DNA of 64,000 nt. It comes from Christiangramia portivictoriae DSM 23547. GTDB taxonomy: Bacteria; Bacteroidota; Bacteroidia; Flavobacteriales; Flavobacteriaceae. Numbering within the stretch: the first letter of the stretch is position 1; each line of letters begins with the position of its first letter. The translations under genes were made by a program, and so were the position numbers. Under the pieces are notes generated by a model that did no database searches, had not been told where the DNA came from, and saw nothing but the letters and a program-made list of their open reading frames with translations. Shown here piece by piece: positions 1-8,523 of the stretch. The stretch spans positions 1 through 64,000 of the forward strand of contig NZ_AUHF01000001.1 in the NCBI RefSeq assembly GCF_000423045.1, read 5' to 3'.

Positions 1-703
1 CAAATCCCTTTAATTTAGCAACAGCAGCTACCTCAAAAGCCCAAAAACCAAAGAAAAATTTTCCTCCATCTTGTGTTTTCGTGCTTTCAAGTCCCATTTC
101 ACTTCCATACTTATTATAACTCTTAAGCCAGTATTTTTTTAAGTATTGCTCAATCATTATTTTACAGGTATCTAAATTCCGTTCTAAAATGATCTCTCTT
201 AATCTTTTAAATTTTTGAGGAATCATAAAAAACCGTGTATAACTTTCCTCAACCAAATTTTGATCTTCATCAAATACATGATTAATGTAATAGTTGAAAA
301 TCAAGTCTTGTACCTCACACTCTTTAATTATGGTAGATACCGTTTTGCTTCCTTTTTCAGATTCTAAAAGAATAGAGATACTAAAAAACCAAAGTATATT
401 CACATAATTATCATATTTAAATTCATTTAATTCCTTACGATTTCTACCCACATATACTTTTAAGGCTTCTTTATTCCATCTATTCTTCAATGTTTTATTC
501 AGTTCTTCGAATGAAATGTTTAATTCGGTATTATCTTCTCCTTTTGAATACCTAGCAATCCACGATTTTAAAGCTATACTGAAGACTGCAAAATTATTTA
601 GATTTCTCCTGTGAGGACTCAAATCTTTATCTAAGCTTTGTATATTGATTTCATTTAGAATACTAAAATTATCCAGAGTGCTTTGAAAATCAAATTTTTC
701 CAT
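1..703 (-). CDS. PoNi-like immunity protein (DUF1911-type), C-terminus cut by window edge
   Basis: The frame runs open from an ATG at 703 to the window edge, giving 234 residues with no stop, so the last part is missing. The protein is helical and soluble, without a signal peptide. Near the visible end it carries FFGFWAFEVAAVAKLKGF (about residues 217-234), which fits the GYWAFEAAAVAKI-type motif that marks the C-terminal DUF1911 half of PoNi immunity proteins. It starts 11 bp after the stop of the upstream gene, whose product looks like a PoNe DNase, and this is the usual toxin-then-immunity order. The inferred role is to bind and neutralise that toxin in the cytoplasm. The family call rests on the one motif plus context; the pairing is inferred. 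Confidence 0.72.
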   Translation of the reverse strand, partial: MEKFDFQSTLDNFSILNEINIQSLDKDLSPHRRNLNNFAVFSIALKSWIARYSKGEDNTELNISFEELNKTLKNRWNKEALKVYVGRNRKELNEFKYDNYVNILWFFSISILLESEKGSKTVSTIIKECEVQDLIFNYYINHVFDEDQNLVEESYTRFFMIPQKFKRLREIILERNLDTCKIMIEQYLKKYWLKSYNKYGSEMGLESTKTQDGGKFFFGFWAFEVAAVAKLKGF

Positions 704-714
704 TTTTATAATAT

Positions 715-1164
715 TTAAAGATCCGGATAATAATGATTTATAGGGTAGCCTGACTCATCAACATATTTATAGGAAGTTTTACCGTCAGGCCATACATAAG
801 CAACCACTCTTTCATAATTTTCCCTAACAATTTTATACAAACTTTCGTCATTTCCAAGTGCTTCCAATAGTCTTGAATCTTCCGGTGAAAAATCGATCCA
901 TTCATCACTCATTTGCCTAGTCCCATTTGTCAAAGTAATCATATTTGTACCGTTATACTTCGTTTCTACAATCGCGTATTTTTGGGTATTAGGATTCCAG
1001 AAAATATGACCTATGCCCTGATGGCTGTCTGTTAGTGTGGTTACTTTGTGTTTATGTATAGCGGTATAACCTTTTTCGAACCACTTAACATCTACAACAG
1101 CCTCGGCCCAATTACCTTTATGTTGACGAATATAATTAGCCACTAAATTAATATGATCATCCAT
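715..1164 (-). CDS. PoNe-type polymorphic DNase toxin domain, stand-alone
   Basis: A 149-residue soluble protein. A TTG at 1167 is possible, but the ATG at 1164 is a better start. The core resembles the PoNe domain, a PD-(D/E)xK nuclease that degrades DNA: a helix with NWAEA near residue 20, then QGIGHIF, then AIVETKY with the E-x-K pair near residues 67-69, then RQMSDEWI near 83-90. PoNe domains normally form the C-terminal tip of large secreted proteins; here no delivery domain precedes it, and an in-frame stop lies at 1183-1185. The gene is followed at once by a PoNi-like immunity gene. The position where the family usually has an Asp (GID) reads GIG-H, so activity is uncertain. It could be an orphan cassette left by recombination at a toxin locus. 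Confidence 0.65.
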   Translation of the reverse strand: MDDHINLVANYIRQHKGNWAEAVVDVKWFEKGYTAIHKHKVTTLTDSHQGIGHIFWNPNTQKYAIVETKYNGTNMITLTNGTRQMSDEWIDFSPEDSRLLEALGNDESLYKIVRENYERVVAYVWPDGKTSYKYVDESGYPINHYYPDL

Positions 1165-1350
1165 CAATTTTCGCTGGGATTTTCAATAGTACCTCTAACT
1201 ATTCTTTTTACTCTGAATGATAAAATGTATTGTTTCTCAAAGTTAAAAACTTTATCAAATTCTTAGTAGCTATAGGTATAATGGCCTTCTTATAGTGAAC
1301 ATTAGTAAGTAGTTACGAATATATCCAATTTCTTTAATATACGGTATGGT

Positions 1351-2424
1351 CTAAAAAAGCTTCGTTTGCCCATCCTTGTATTCCTCATGCAACTTACAGT
1401 TTAGACTGGGTTTTTTACGATCCTGCAGATACATTTTGCGAGCAATTTTAAATTGCTGCTTTACCTGTTCAGCAAACTGTCCTTCTCCCTTCATACGGGT
1501 GCCAAACCTGCTATCATTCAGACTACCTCCATGTATGTTGGCAATCTGGTTTAAAACCTTATCTGCCCGGTCTGGCATGGATTTCCTGATCCAGTCTGTA
1601 AAGATCTCTCCAATACTTCCATTCAGTCGCACGATCGTATAACCTACACCCAGCGCACCTCGATTAGCAACCTCCCTTACCAGCGGCATAATTTCGTGAT
1701 TGTTGATTGATGGTATAATAGGCGCCATCATCACACTTACGGGAACATTTGCTGCCGCCAGTTTTTCTACTGTTTCCAGTCTTTTTTTGATACTGGCGGT
1801 CCTTGGCTCCAGCACTCTACGGGTATGTTCCTGCAGCGTGGTGATACTGATATTTACATGTACAAGCCGGTCCTGAGCCAGTTCTCTTAGAATATCCAGA
1901 TCGCGTAAGATGAGGGAATTCTTCGTGATCATACCAACAGGGTGCCGGTACTTCAGAAAGGTTTGCAGCAAACTTCTGGTAATTTTGAGTTCCTTTTCAA
2001 TTGGCTGGTAACAATCGGTATTTCCAGACAGGACGATAGGTCGTGCCTGCCAGGATTTGCTCTTCAGCTTTTTCTCTAAAAGTTCAACCGAATTTCTTTT
2101 GACCAGGATCTTCTGTTCAAAGTCCAGACCCGCACTATAACCCCAGAATTCGTGACTGTTACGGGCATAGCAATAAATACAGCCATGTTCACAACCCTGA
2201 TAAGGATTCAGGGAAAAATCCATTCCCACATCGGGACTGGTTACTTTATTCACGATTGTTTTTGGAAAAGTTTCAATGGTAGTCGTCTTAAAATTGACCG
2301 CCTCTTCGCCTTCCGCATCGCAATAGTTGAGATAATCGTCACGTGTCTCGTGACTGTGCGCATCAAATTTGTTATTTACATTTTTTTGTGCCCCTCTACC
2401 TTTGATAAAATCCTCATAACTCAT
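1351..2424 (-). CDS. PA0069-family radical SAM protein (spore photoproduct lyase-like)
   Basis: A 357-residue cytosolic protein of the radical SAM superfamily. The cluster-binding cysteines form C-x3-C-x2-C at residues 78, 82 and 85 (GCEHGCIYC), the spacing that binds a [4Fe-4S] cluster for S-adenosylmethionine cleavage. The N-terminal GRGAQ, the NPYQGCEHGC stretch and the VLSGNTDCYQPIE stretch are typical of the PA0069/SplB-like family, whose substrate is not established. It begins at an ATG at 2424, about 100 bp downstream of the enoyl-CoA hydratase, with a weak hairpin between them. It may be in its own unit or at the end of the histidine kinase operon. Confidence 0.88.
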   Translation of the reverse strand: MSYEDFIKGRGAQKNVNNKFDAHSHETRDDYLNYCDAEGEEAVNFKTTTIETFPKTIVNKVTSPDVGMDFSLNPYQGCEHGCIYCYARNSHEFWGYSAGLDFEQKILVKRNSVELLEKKLKSKSWQARPIVLSGNTDCYQPIEKELKITRSLLQTFLKYRHPVGMITKNSLILRDLDILRELAQDRLVHVNISITTLQEHTRRVLEPRTASIKKRLETVEKLAAANVPVSVMMAPIIPSINNHEIMPLVREVANRGALGVGYTIVRLNGSIGEIFTDWIRKSMPDRADKVLNQIANIHGGSLNDSRFGTRMKGEGQFAEQVKQQFKIARKMYLQDRKKPSLNCKLHEEYKDGQTKLF

Positions 2425-2488
2425 AATCCAAAATTATGGAATTATTCCTTTTTAATGGATTTTATCCTAGTTAAAATTCAAAGAAATA

Positions 2489-2522
2489 GCTCCTTCTTCA
2501 AACCATATTTTCAGAAAGGAGC
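2489..2522 (-). terminator. weak hairpin between enoyl-CoA hydratase and radical SAM genes
   Basis: GCTCCTT at 2489-2495 pairs with AAGGAGC at 2516-2522 around a 20-base loop, just after the stop of the enoyl-CoA hydratase gene read on the minus strand. The following bases are T-rich but not a clean T tract. This is a possible weak terminator. Confidence 0.3.
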
Positions 2523-2529
2523 CTGTATT

Positions 2530-3312
2530 CTATTTGTTTGGAAAGTCGGCTTTACGCTTATTTAGAAATGCTGAAGTACCCTCTTTAAAATCATCAGTAC
2601 CAAAGCTATCTCCGAAACCTTTTACTTCCACCTGAAATCCATCAATACCATCCTCAAAGTTTGCATTGATCGCTTTGATCGCGGTAGAAATGGCAACCAT
2701 GGAATTTTTCATGATCTTCTGAGCCAGACTTACAGCCAGTTCCATTAATTCTTCCTGGGAAGTTACATGGTTTACCAGGTTGTATTGCAGCGCCTGGTTG
2801 GCATCAATCATTCCGGCGGTCATGATCATTTCCATCGCCCGACCTTTTCCTACCAGTTGCGGCAGTCTTTGAGTTCCACCATATCCCGGGATCACTCCAA
2901 GAGATACTTCCGGAAGACCCATTTTCGCATTGTCACTGGCAATTCTAAAATGAGCTGCCATGGCGAGTTCGAGTCCGCCACCGAGAGCAAAACCATTTAC
3001 CGCTGCGATCACCGGCTTTGGAAAATTGGCTACATAATCAAACAACTTTTCCTGTCCATCTGCCGCGAGTTTCTTTCCTTCTTTTGGTGAATAGTCTGCA
3101 AACTCGCTAATATCGGCACCGGCCACAAAAGCTTTTTCGCCGCTTCCGGTGATGATCACCACTTTTACCTCGTCATTATCTTTCGCGGCTTTAAAAGCCT
3201 GGTGAAGCTCAAGAATCGTCTCTCTATTAAGAGCATTCAGCTTCTTTGGTCGATCTATCGTGATCGTTAATATTTCATTTTCAATCTCTTCTAAAATGTT
3301 CTGATAACTCAT
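2530..3312 (-). CDS. enoyl-CoA hydratase/isomerase (crotonase family)
   Basis: A 260-residue crotonase-fold protein that hydrates trans-2-enoyl-CoA thioesters, as in fatty acid beta-oxidation or the 3-hydroxybutyryl-CoA step. The oxyanion-hole segment AFVAGADISEF (about 61-71) and NGFALGGGLELAMA (107-119) are intact, and both catalytic glutamates are present: Glu115 in GGGLE and Glu135 in GLPEVSLG. IPGYGGTQRL follows at 141-150. It starts five bases downstream of the histidine kinase stop, so the two are probably cotranscribed. Exact chain-length preference cannot be read from the sequence. Confidence 0.92.
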   Translation of the reverse strand: MSYQNILEEIENEILTITIDRPKKLNALNRETILELHQAFKAAKDNDEVKVVIITGSGEKAFVAGADISEFADYSPKEGKKLAADGQEKLFDYVANFPKPVIAAVNGFALGGGLELAMAAHFRIASDNAKMGLPEVSLGVIPGYGGTQRLPQLVGKGRAMEMIMTAGMIDANQALQYNLVNHVTSQEELMELAVSLAQKIMKNSMVAISTAIKAINANFEDGIDGFQVEVKGFGDSFGTDDFKEGTSAFLNKRKADFPNK

Positions 3313-3317
3313 AATCT

Positions 3318-4772
3318 TTATTTTGGAAATCGTACGTTAAAGATAGTGCCTTTATTTTGTTTGGAAACGAAGCTAATCGTCCCGTTATAAGTTTCCACGA
3401 TATTTTTTACCATGGCAAGGCCCAATCCCATTCCGCTTGATTTCGTGGTGAATTTTGGTTCAAAAACCTTCGTTTTATTTTCTTCGGAAATACCCATTCC
3501 ATTATCGGAAACCGAAATAAGAACAGTGTTCTCCTCTTCTTCGACAGACACCAGAATTCGTGGATCTTCCACATCCTGAAGTGCCTGAGTAGCATTTTTA
3601 ACCAGGTTGGTCACTACCCGAATTAACTGGGTTCGATCGAATTTTGCCAGAATCTCTTCCTGGTCACATTGAAATTCAATGTATTTCTCATTAAAAATGT
3701 CCAGTGCCAGTTTTACTATTTTAGGCACATTAAGGGTTTCATTCTGTTGTGCGGGCATTTTTGCAAAGTTCGAGAATGCGGAAGCAATAGAACTCATCGT
3801 ATCTATCTGGTTGATAAGTGTCTCGCTGTATTCGTTCACTTTATGCTGAATATCGGGATCTTCCACATCAAAATTACGCTGAAAACTTTGTACACTCAAC
3901 CGCATGGGTGTTAACGGATTCTTGATCTCATGCGCTACCTGCTTGGCCATTTCCCGCCAGGCTTGTTCCCGCTCATTCGTAGCCAATTTTACGGCACTTT
4001 CCTCCAGCTCATCGATCATACTGTTATAGGCTGAAACCAATGCGTAGATCTCTTCTGTAGCATTGGAGAGTTCGATCTTCTGGTTGCGTTTGTCCAGTCT
4101 GGTCTGGTTGATCTTTTCTGAAATGATCTTAAGCGATTTGGTGATATATTTTGAAAGAAAGAAAGACAGAATAATAGCGATCAAAAGCATGAAGAGATAC
4201 ACCTCAGCCATACGCACCAGGAAATTGTTCAGATCCCGGTTGAGCAGGCTGTCATCCTGCACATACGGTAAATAGAGTATCGCAAGAGGTTTGAATTTCC
4301 CATCGGTAATATAACTGTATGAGGACTGGTATTTTTGTCCATTCACTTCCGTCTTATCAAGATAATGTTTGGTCGTGGTCGCATCAAGCTTTTTCAGTAC
4401 ACTTTCCGGGATACTTACGGTCGTGGAATCTTTAAAAAAAGATTCGTTGGATTTGATAATAAGGCTTCCGTCGAGATCGTAAATATGGATCTGCATTTCA
4501 TGTACTTCAGCCATTTCATCAATCTTATCCCTTTCAGTAAAAATAGGTTCAAGATTCTCTGTGTCTACAACATAAGTAGTGCTGGCAAGTACGAATTTGA
4601 TGTTTTCAAGGATCGCCCTTTGTTTACGCTCCAGCCGCTCTTCGTGATAACTTTCTGCTTCCTGTTTATATTGGTAGACCGTTACCCCAAAAATCAGAAT
4701 AGACGCCCCCAGAACCAAAAGGATCATGGAAATAAATATTCTGGTTCGTAAGGATAACTTAAGCATTTTCAT
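3318..4772 (-). CDS. NtrY-like sensor histidine kinase with HAMP domain
   Basis: A 484-residue inner-membrane kinase. A first membrane helix lies at about 11-34, an extracytoplasmic sensor region at 35-185, a second helix at about 190-208 and a HAMP-type linker after it. The phosphoacceptor is His281 in VAHEIKNPLTP, the variant common in NtrY-like kinases. The ATPase part shows NLVKNATQAL (N box), DNGMGI (G1) and SSGMGLGLAMVKNIV (G2). No response regulator is adjacent, so the partner is elsewhere. The gene lies 42 bp downstream of hemJ and 5 bp upstream of the enoyl-CoA hydratase gene. The signal sensed is unknown. Confidence 0.9.
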   Translation of the reverse strand: MKMLKLSLRTRIFISMILLVLGASILIFGVTVYQYKQEAESYHEERLERKQRAILENIKFVLASTTYVVDTENLEPIFTERDKIDEMAEVHEMQIHIYDLDGSLIIKSNESFFKDSTTVSIPESVLKKLDATTTKHYLDKTEVNGQKYQSSYSYITDGKFKPLAILYLPYVQDDSLLNRDLNNFLVRMAEVYLFMLLIAIILSFFLSKYITKSLKIISEKINQTRLDKRNQKIELSNATEEIYALVSAYNSMIDELEESAVKLATNEREQAWREMAKQVAHEIKNPLTPMRLSVQSFQRNFDVEDPDIQHKVNEYSETLINQIDTMSSIASAFSNFAKMPAQQNETLNVPKIVKLALDIFNEKYIEFQCDQEEILAKFDRTQLIRVVTNLVKNATQALQDVEDPRILVSVEEEENTVLISVSDNGMGISEENKTKVFEPKFTTKSSGMGLGLAMVKNIVETYNGTISFVSKQNKGTIFNVRFPK

Positions 4773-4814
4773 ATAAGGCAGGCTTCGCTTCTAGGCAACA
4801 ATTATTGAACCATT

Positions 4815-5363
4815 TCAGGCGTTGGGATTTCTGGATCGAATTCCTTTATATAATTTGATTCCCAGCATCAACATGATTCCGAGAACAAAAATTCCCAGGA
4901 CACCATAGATCCAGTTGATCGCATCGCGCACGATCACTAGGAAAATCACTGAAAACAGGATAAGCGTGCTTCCCTCATTCCAGATGCGCATTCCATTCGA
5001 TGTCCATTTAACAATCCCTTCCTGCAGTTCTTTGAAAATTAAATGGGTTTTGAAATGATAGGCAAACAACAGCACGACAAATCCAAGCTTTACATGCATC
5101 CAGGGTTGCTCGAGCCAGCCGGGAGCCATCGCCAGTAAAGTGAAAGCGAATGCGCTCGCCAGGATCGCAGAAGGCCAGGTAATAATGAACCAGAGTCGTT
5201 TCGCCATCAACTTTAGCTGATCTCCAAGAATCGTTTTATCGGGTTCTGGCTTCTCTGCAGCTTCGATCTGGTAAACAAATAAGCGCGGAATATAAAAAAG
5301 CCCGGCAAACCACGTAATTACAAAAATAAGGTGCAGGGCTTTGATATAATTATAGTACTCCAT
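4815..5363 (-). CDS. hemJ: HemJ-type protoporphyrinogen IX oxidase (CopD-like membrane protein)
   Basis: A 182-residue membrane protein with about four to five helices. HemJ oxidises protoporphyrinogen IX to protoporphyrin IX, the step before ferrochelatase. Family features include His11 in the first helix (IKALHLIFVITW), the conserved FYIPRLFVY with Arg27, HVKLGFVVLL in the third helix, and the RxWNE segment (RIWNEGSTLILF). Its ATG follows the stop of the BNR gene with no spacer (TAAATG), so translation is probably coupled. Placement downstream of hemH and in a region holding the rest of the pathway supports HemJ over a copper-related CopD role. Confidence 0.82.
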   Translation of the reverse strand: MEYYNYIKALHLIFVITWFAGLFYIPRLFVYQIEAAEKPEPDKTILGDQLKLMAKRLWFIITWPSAILASAFAFTLLAMAPGWLEQPWMHVKLGFVVLLFAYHFKTHLIFKELQEGIVKWTSNGMRIWNEGSTLILFSVIFLVIVRDAINWIYGVLGIFVLGIMLMLGIKLYKGIRSRNPNA

Positions 5364-8300
5364 TTAGTCTTCAGTCTCCACGAATAGATAATTAAGATCC
5401 ATCGCATTAAATTCCTTATTAAATGCTTTTACTTCTTCTTCTAAAAGCTGGTCAAATTTATTCAATTCTTCGTTGATACTGGCAGTAAGTTGGTCTTTAA
5501 CTGCAATATCCTGCTGAGTTGGTGGAAAATCGTCCATTCCCACAAGACTGTTTAAATGTGCCAGTTTATTGGTGAGTTTTATCGGGAAATTCAACGGATC
5601 CTGGTTACTGCGATTTTTGGTCTGGTAAAGCGCATTTTCAATTTCTGAAAGTTGTTCGCTCAGAGTTTTCGCCTTTTCCAGCAGTGGTTTTACCTGCTCA
5701 TTGTTTTTATACTGCTTCTGAAAATCCTGCAATTGCGCATCGACCTTTCTCATCTTTTTGATGGATTGGTGAGCTTTGTCTACGGTTTCATTCACGCTGG
5801 TAATGAAGTCATATTGTTTTTGCATACCTGCCTGGTCGGTTTCAGCATTCGCATCTGCCAGAATCTCGAAATCCTGAGTCATCACCTCATCTTCCACTTC
5901 CAGAACTACTTTATAATTTCCGGGAACCGCCTGTGGAGCATCTGTACTTGCCCACCAAAGGATCATTCCGTCAAGTCTTTCAGCGCCTTTACCACGCATA
6001 TCCCAAACATGTTGATTCGCTCCTTTACTTACTTCCAGCTTATTCTTTTTTGCATTGGAAGAAAAGCTTTGGATCGTATCATTTTCAGCATTCAAATAGC
6101 TTAGTTTCACTTTCTTCCCTTCAGGATCCTTCAGAAAAAAATAGGTCATTACTCCGGCAGGATGGTTCGTCCCGCTTGTCGCACTTTCCCGGGATCTGCC
6201 ATCCATTCGATAGGAAGGTTTCGGCTTGAATAAATGATCCTGATCCTTTTCTACTGAATTCAACTGGTGTAACAGGCTTAAATCATCAATGATCCAGAGA
6301 CTTCTTCCCTGCGTAGCCACGATCAAATTGTTTTCTTTAATGGCAAGATCGGTAACTGGAACAATTGGCAGATTTAACTGAAAAGACCTCCAGTTTTCTC
6401 CATTATCGAATGAAATATACATCCCGGTTTCAGTCCCTGCATAAAGCAAGCCTTGCTTCTCAGGATCTTCACGAACCACCCTGGTAAAATGTTCCGAAGA
6501 AATTCCCGAGGTGATCTTTTTCCAGGACTTTCCGAAGTTGGTCGTTTTATATAAATAAGGAGCGAAATCTCCCAGTTTGTACCTGGTTCCGGCGATATAA
6601 GCGGTGCCTTCATCAAAAACCGAAGGTTCAATGCTATTGATCATCATCCACTCCGGCATTCCTTTAGGAGTTACATTTTCCCAGTTTTTTCCTCCATCCC
6701 TGGAAACATGAATCAGGCCGTCGTCACTTCCAGTCCAGAGCAAACCCTCCTTTAAAGGCGACTCTGCAGCAGCGAAAATAGTACTGTAATATTCTACGGA
6801 AGTATTATCCTGAGTGATAGGTCCTCCTGAAGACTTTTGTTTTGATTTATCATTTCTCGTAAGATCTGGACTAATTTCTTCCCAGCTTTCCCCCTCATTC
6901 GTGGTCATATGCAAGTGATTGGACGCGGTATACAATTTATCAGGATCATGCGGAGAGAAGAAAATAGGGAAATTCCACTGGAAACGATATTTAAGATTTT
7001 CGGCTCCATGACCCATTGGATTGTCTGGCCAGACACTAATACTTCTTACCGTCCCGGTTTCATGATTGTACCTGGTTAGGAATCCGTCATAACTTCCACC
7101 ATACACGATCTCAGGATTTTCAGGATCCACGGCAATATGCGCGCTTTCTCCTCCGGCTGTAGATTCCCAGTCGGCTTCGCCAATACTTCCGCCTTCTGTT
7201 CTATGACGTATTCTTACCGTAGAATTATCCTGCTGTGCCGCGTAAATTCTATACGGAAATGAATTATCTGTGGTAACCCTGTAAAACTGGGAAGTTGGCT
7301 GATTGTGATATGTACTCCAGGTTTCCCCGCCATCGTAAGTAATCTGTGCGCCACCATCATCTCCCATAATCATACGCTGTGGGTCTTCCGGAGCGATCCA
7401 TAGATCATGGTGATCTCCGTGCGGCGCATTGGCAGAACTGTAAGTCTTCCCGCCATCTGTACTCGTATGATAATTCACATTGAGCACATATACCTTGTCT
7501 TCATCTTCAGAGTCGGCATAAATACGTGTATAATACCAGGCACGTTGTCTCAGGCTGCGATCATCATTAATCAAATTCCAGGTTTCACCGGCATCGTCAC
7601 TGCGATAAACGCCTCCTTTTTCTTTATTTTCAACAATAGCCCAGACTCGTTCGCTATTCGCCGGAGAAACGGTCACGCCAATGATCCCTAACGTATCCTG
7701 AGGAAATCCATTATTTTCTGAAATTTCCTTCCAGGTTTCTCCGCTATCTGTACTTTTCCATAAAGCCGATCCTTCTCCTCCACTACTAAGACTATAAGGT
7801 GTACGCTGCACGTTCCAGGTACTCGCGTATAAAACCCGCGGATTGTTAGGATCCATGATGAGGTCTACCGCGCCGGCATCTGCGTTAGAAAAAAGTACTT
7901 TTTTCCAGTTCTTTCCACCATCGGTAGATTTGTAAACGCCGCGATCTTCGGTTGGTTTGTAGATATTTCCAAGTACCGCTGCATAAACCGTATTGTAATC
8001 CTTCGGATGAATTACGATCCTGGGAACATGCCGACTGTTTTTCAATCCAGCGGTAGTCCAGGTCTTCCCGGCATCTTCGGTTTTCCAGATTCCGTAGCCA
8101 GAAGAGACATTTCCACGAACTGTTTTTTCTCCACCTCCCACATACATTACATTTGGATCACTTTCTGCTACTTCTATAGCTCCTATGGAACCTCCAAAAT
8201 AACCATCAGAAATATTGCTCCAGCTACGACCTCCATTGGTCGTTTTCCATACACCACCGCCCGCGGCCCCAAAATAGAAAAGATTAGGCTTGCCGGGAAC

Positions 8301-8462
8301 ACCGGTTACGGCAGCACTTCGTCCACCTCGAAACGGACCAATTAGACGATATTCCAAAGCGCTGTAAAGTTCTTCGGAATTTTCCTGCGCAATATGTTTT
8401 TGTGAATTGAAGAGAATGGCGATCAGTAAAAGAACTGAGAGCCTGAGTAGAGATTGGTTCAT
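5364..8462 (-). CDS. secreted BNR/Asp-box repeat protein (VPS10/sortilin-like beta-propeller)
   Basis: A 1032-residue protein. The ATG at 8462 is preferred because it begins a clear signal peptide (MNQSLLRLSVLLLIAILF); the longer frame from 8549 would run into the MATE gene. Many Asp-box repeats of the S-x-D-x-G-x-x-W type are visible (TTNGGRSW, TEDAGKTW, STDGGKNW, SRDGGKNW), which predict one or two beta-propellers over roughly the first 700 residues. A beta-rich segment and a charged helical tail follow. There is no recognisable type IX secretion C-terminal domain. Such proteins are often labelled glycosyl hydrolases, but sialidase catalytic residues are not evident; the function is unknown. 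It sits between the MATE gene and hemJ in the hemH operon. Confidence 0.85.
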   Translation of the reverse strand: MNQSLLRLSVLLLIAILFNSQKHIAQENSEELYSALEYRLIGPFRGGRSAAVTGVPGKPNLFYFGAAGGGVWKTTNGGRSWSNISDGYFGGSIGAIEVAESDPNVMYVGGGEKTVRGNVSSGYGIWKTEDAGKTWTTAGLKNSRHVPRIVIHPKDYNTVYAAVLGNIYKPTEDRGVYKSTDGGKNWKKVLFSNADAGAVDLIMDPNNPRVLYASTWNVQRTPYSLSSGGEGSALWKSTDSGETWKEISENNGFPQDTLGIIGVTVSPANSERVWAIVENKEKGGVYRSDDAGETWNLINDDRSLRQRAWYYTRIYADSEDEDKVYVLNVNYHTSTDGGKTYSSANAPHGDHHDLWIAPEDPQRMIMGDDGGAQITYDGGETWSTYHNQPTSQFYRVTTDNSFPYRIYAAQQDNSTVRIRHRTEGGSIGEADWESTAGGESAHIAVDPENPEIVYGGSYDGFLTRYNHETGTVRSISVWPDNPMGHGAENLKYRFQWNFPIFFSPHDPDKLYTASNHLHMTTNEGESWEEISPDLTRNDKSKQKSSGGPITQDNTSVEYYSTIFAAAESPLKEGLLWTGSDDGLIHVSRDGGKNWENVTPKGMPEWMMINSIEPSVFDEGTAYIAGTRYKLGDFAPYLYKTTNFGKSWKKITSGISSEHFTRVVREDPEKQGLLYAGTETGMYISFDNGENWRSFQLNLPIVPVTDLAIKENNLIVATQGRSLWIIDDLSLLHQLNSVEKDQDHLFKPKPSYRMDGRSRESATSGTNHPAGVMTYFFLKDPEGKKVKLSYLNAENDTIQSFSSNAKKNKLEVSKGANQHVWDMRGKGAERLDGMILWWASTDAPQAVPGNYKVVLEVEDEVMTQDFEILADANAETDQAGMQKQYDFITSVNETVDKAHQSIKKMRKVDAQLQDFQKQYKNNEQVKPLLEKAKTLSEQLSEIENALYQTKNRSNQDPLNFPIKLTNKLAHLNSLVGMDDFPPTQQDIAVKDQLTASINEELNKFDQLLEEEVKAFNKEFNAMDLNYLFVETED

Positions 8463-8523
8463 AGAAAATCGTTTAGTCTGCTTTAAAGATAAGGATTTAC
8501 TATAATTTTCAAGCTTCTGAAGT

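Noticed and set aside
2152-2565. 137-codon open frame antisense to the radical SAM gene
   Set aside because: Shadow of a conserved gene; low-complexity translation with no family features. The same applies to the many other antisense frames in the window.
3318-4772. A two-component pair with the histidine kinase
   Set aside because: No response regulator gene is adjacent on either strand.
5364-8462. Sialidase or other glycoside hydrolase label for the BNR protein
   Set aside because: Asp-box repeats alone do not show catalysis; the sialidase arginine triad is not evident.
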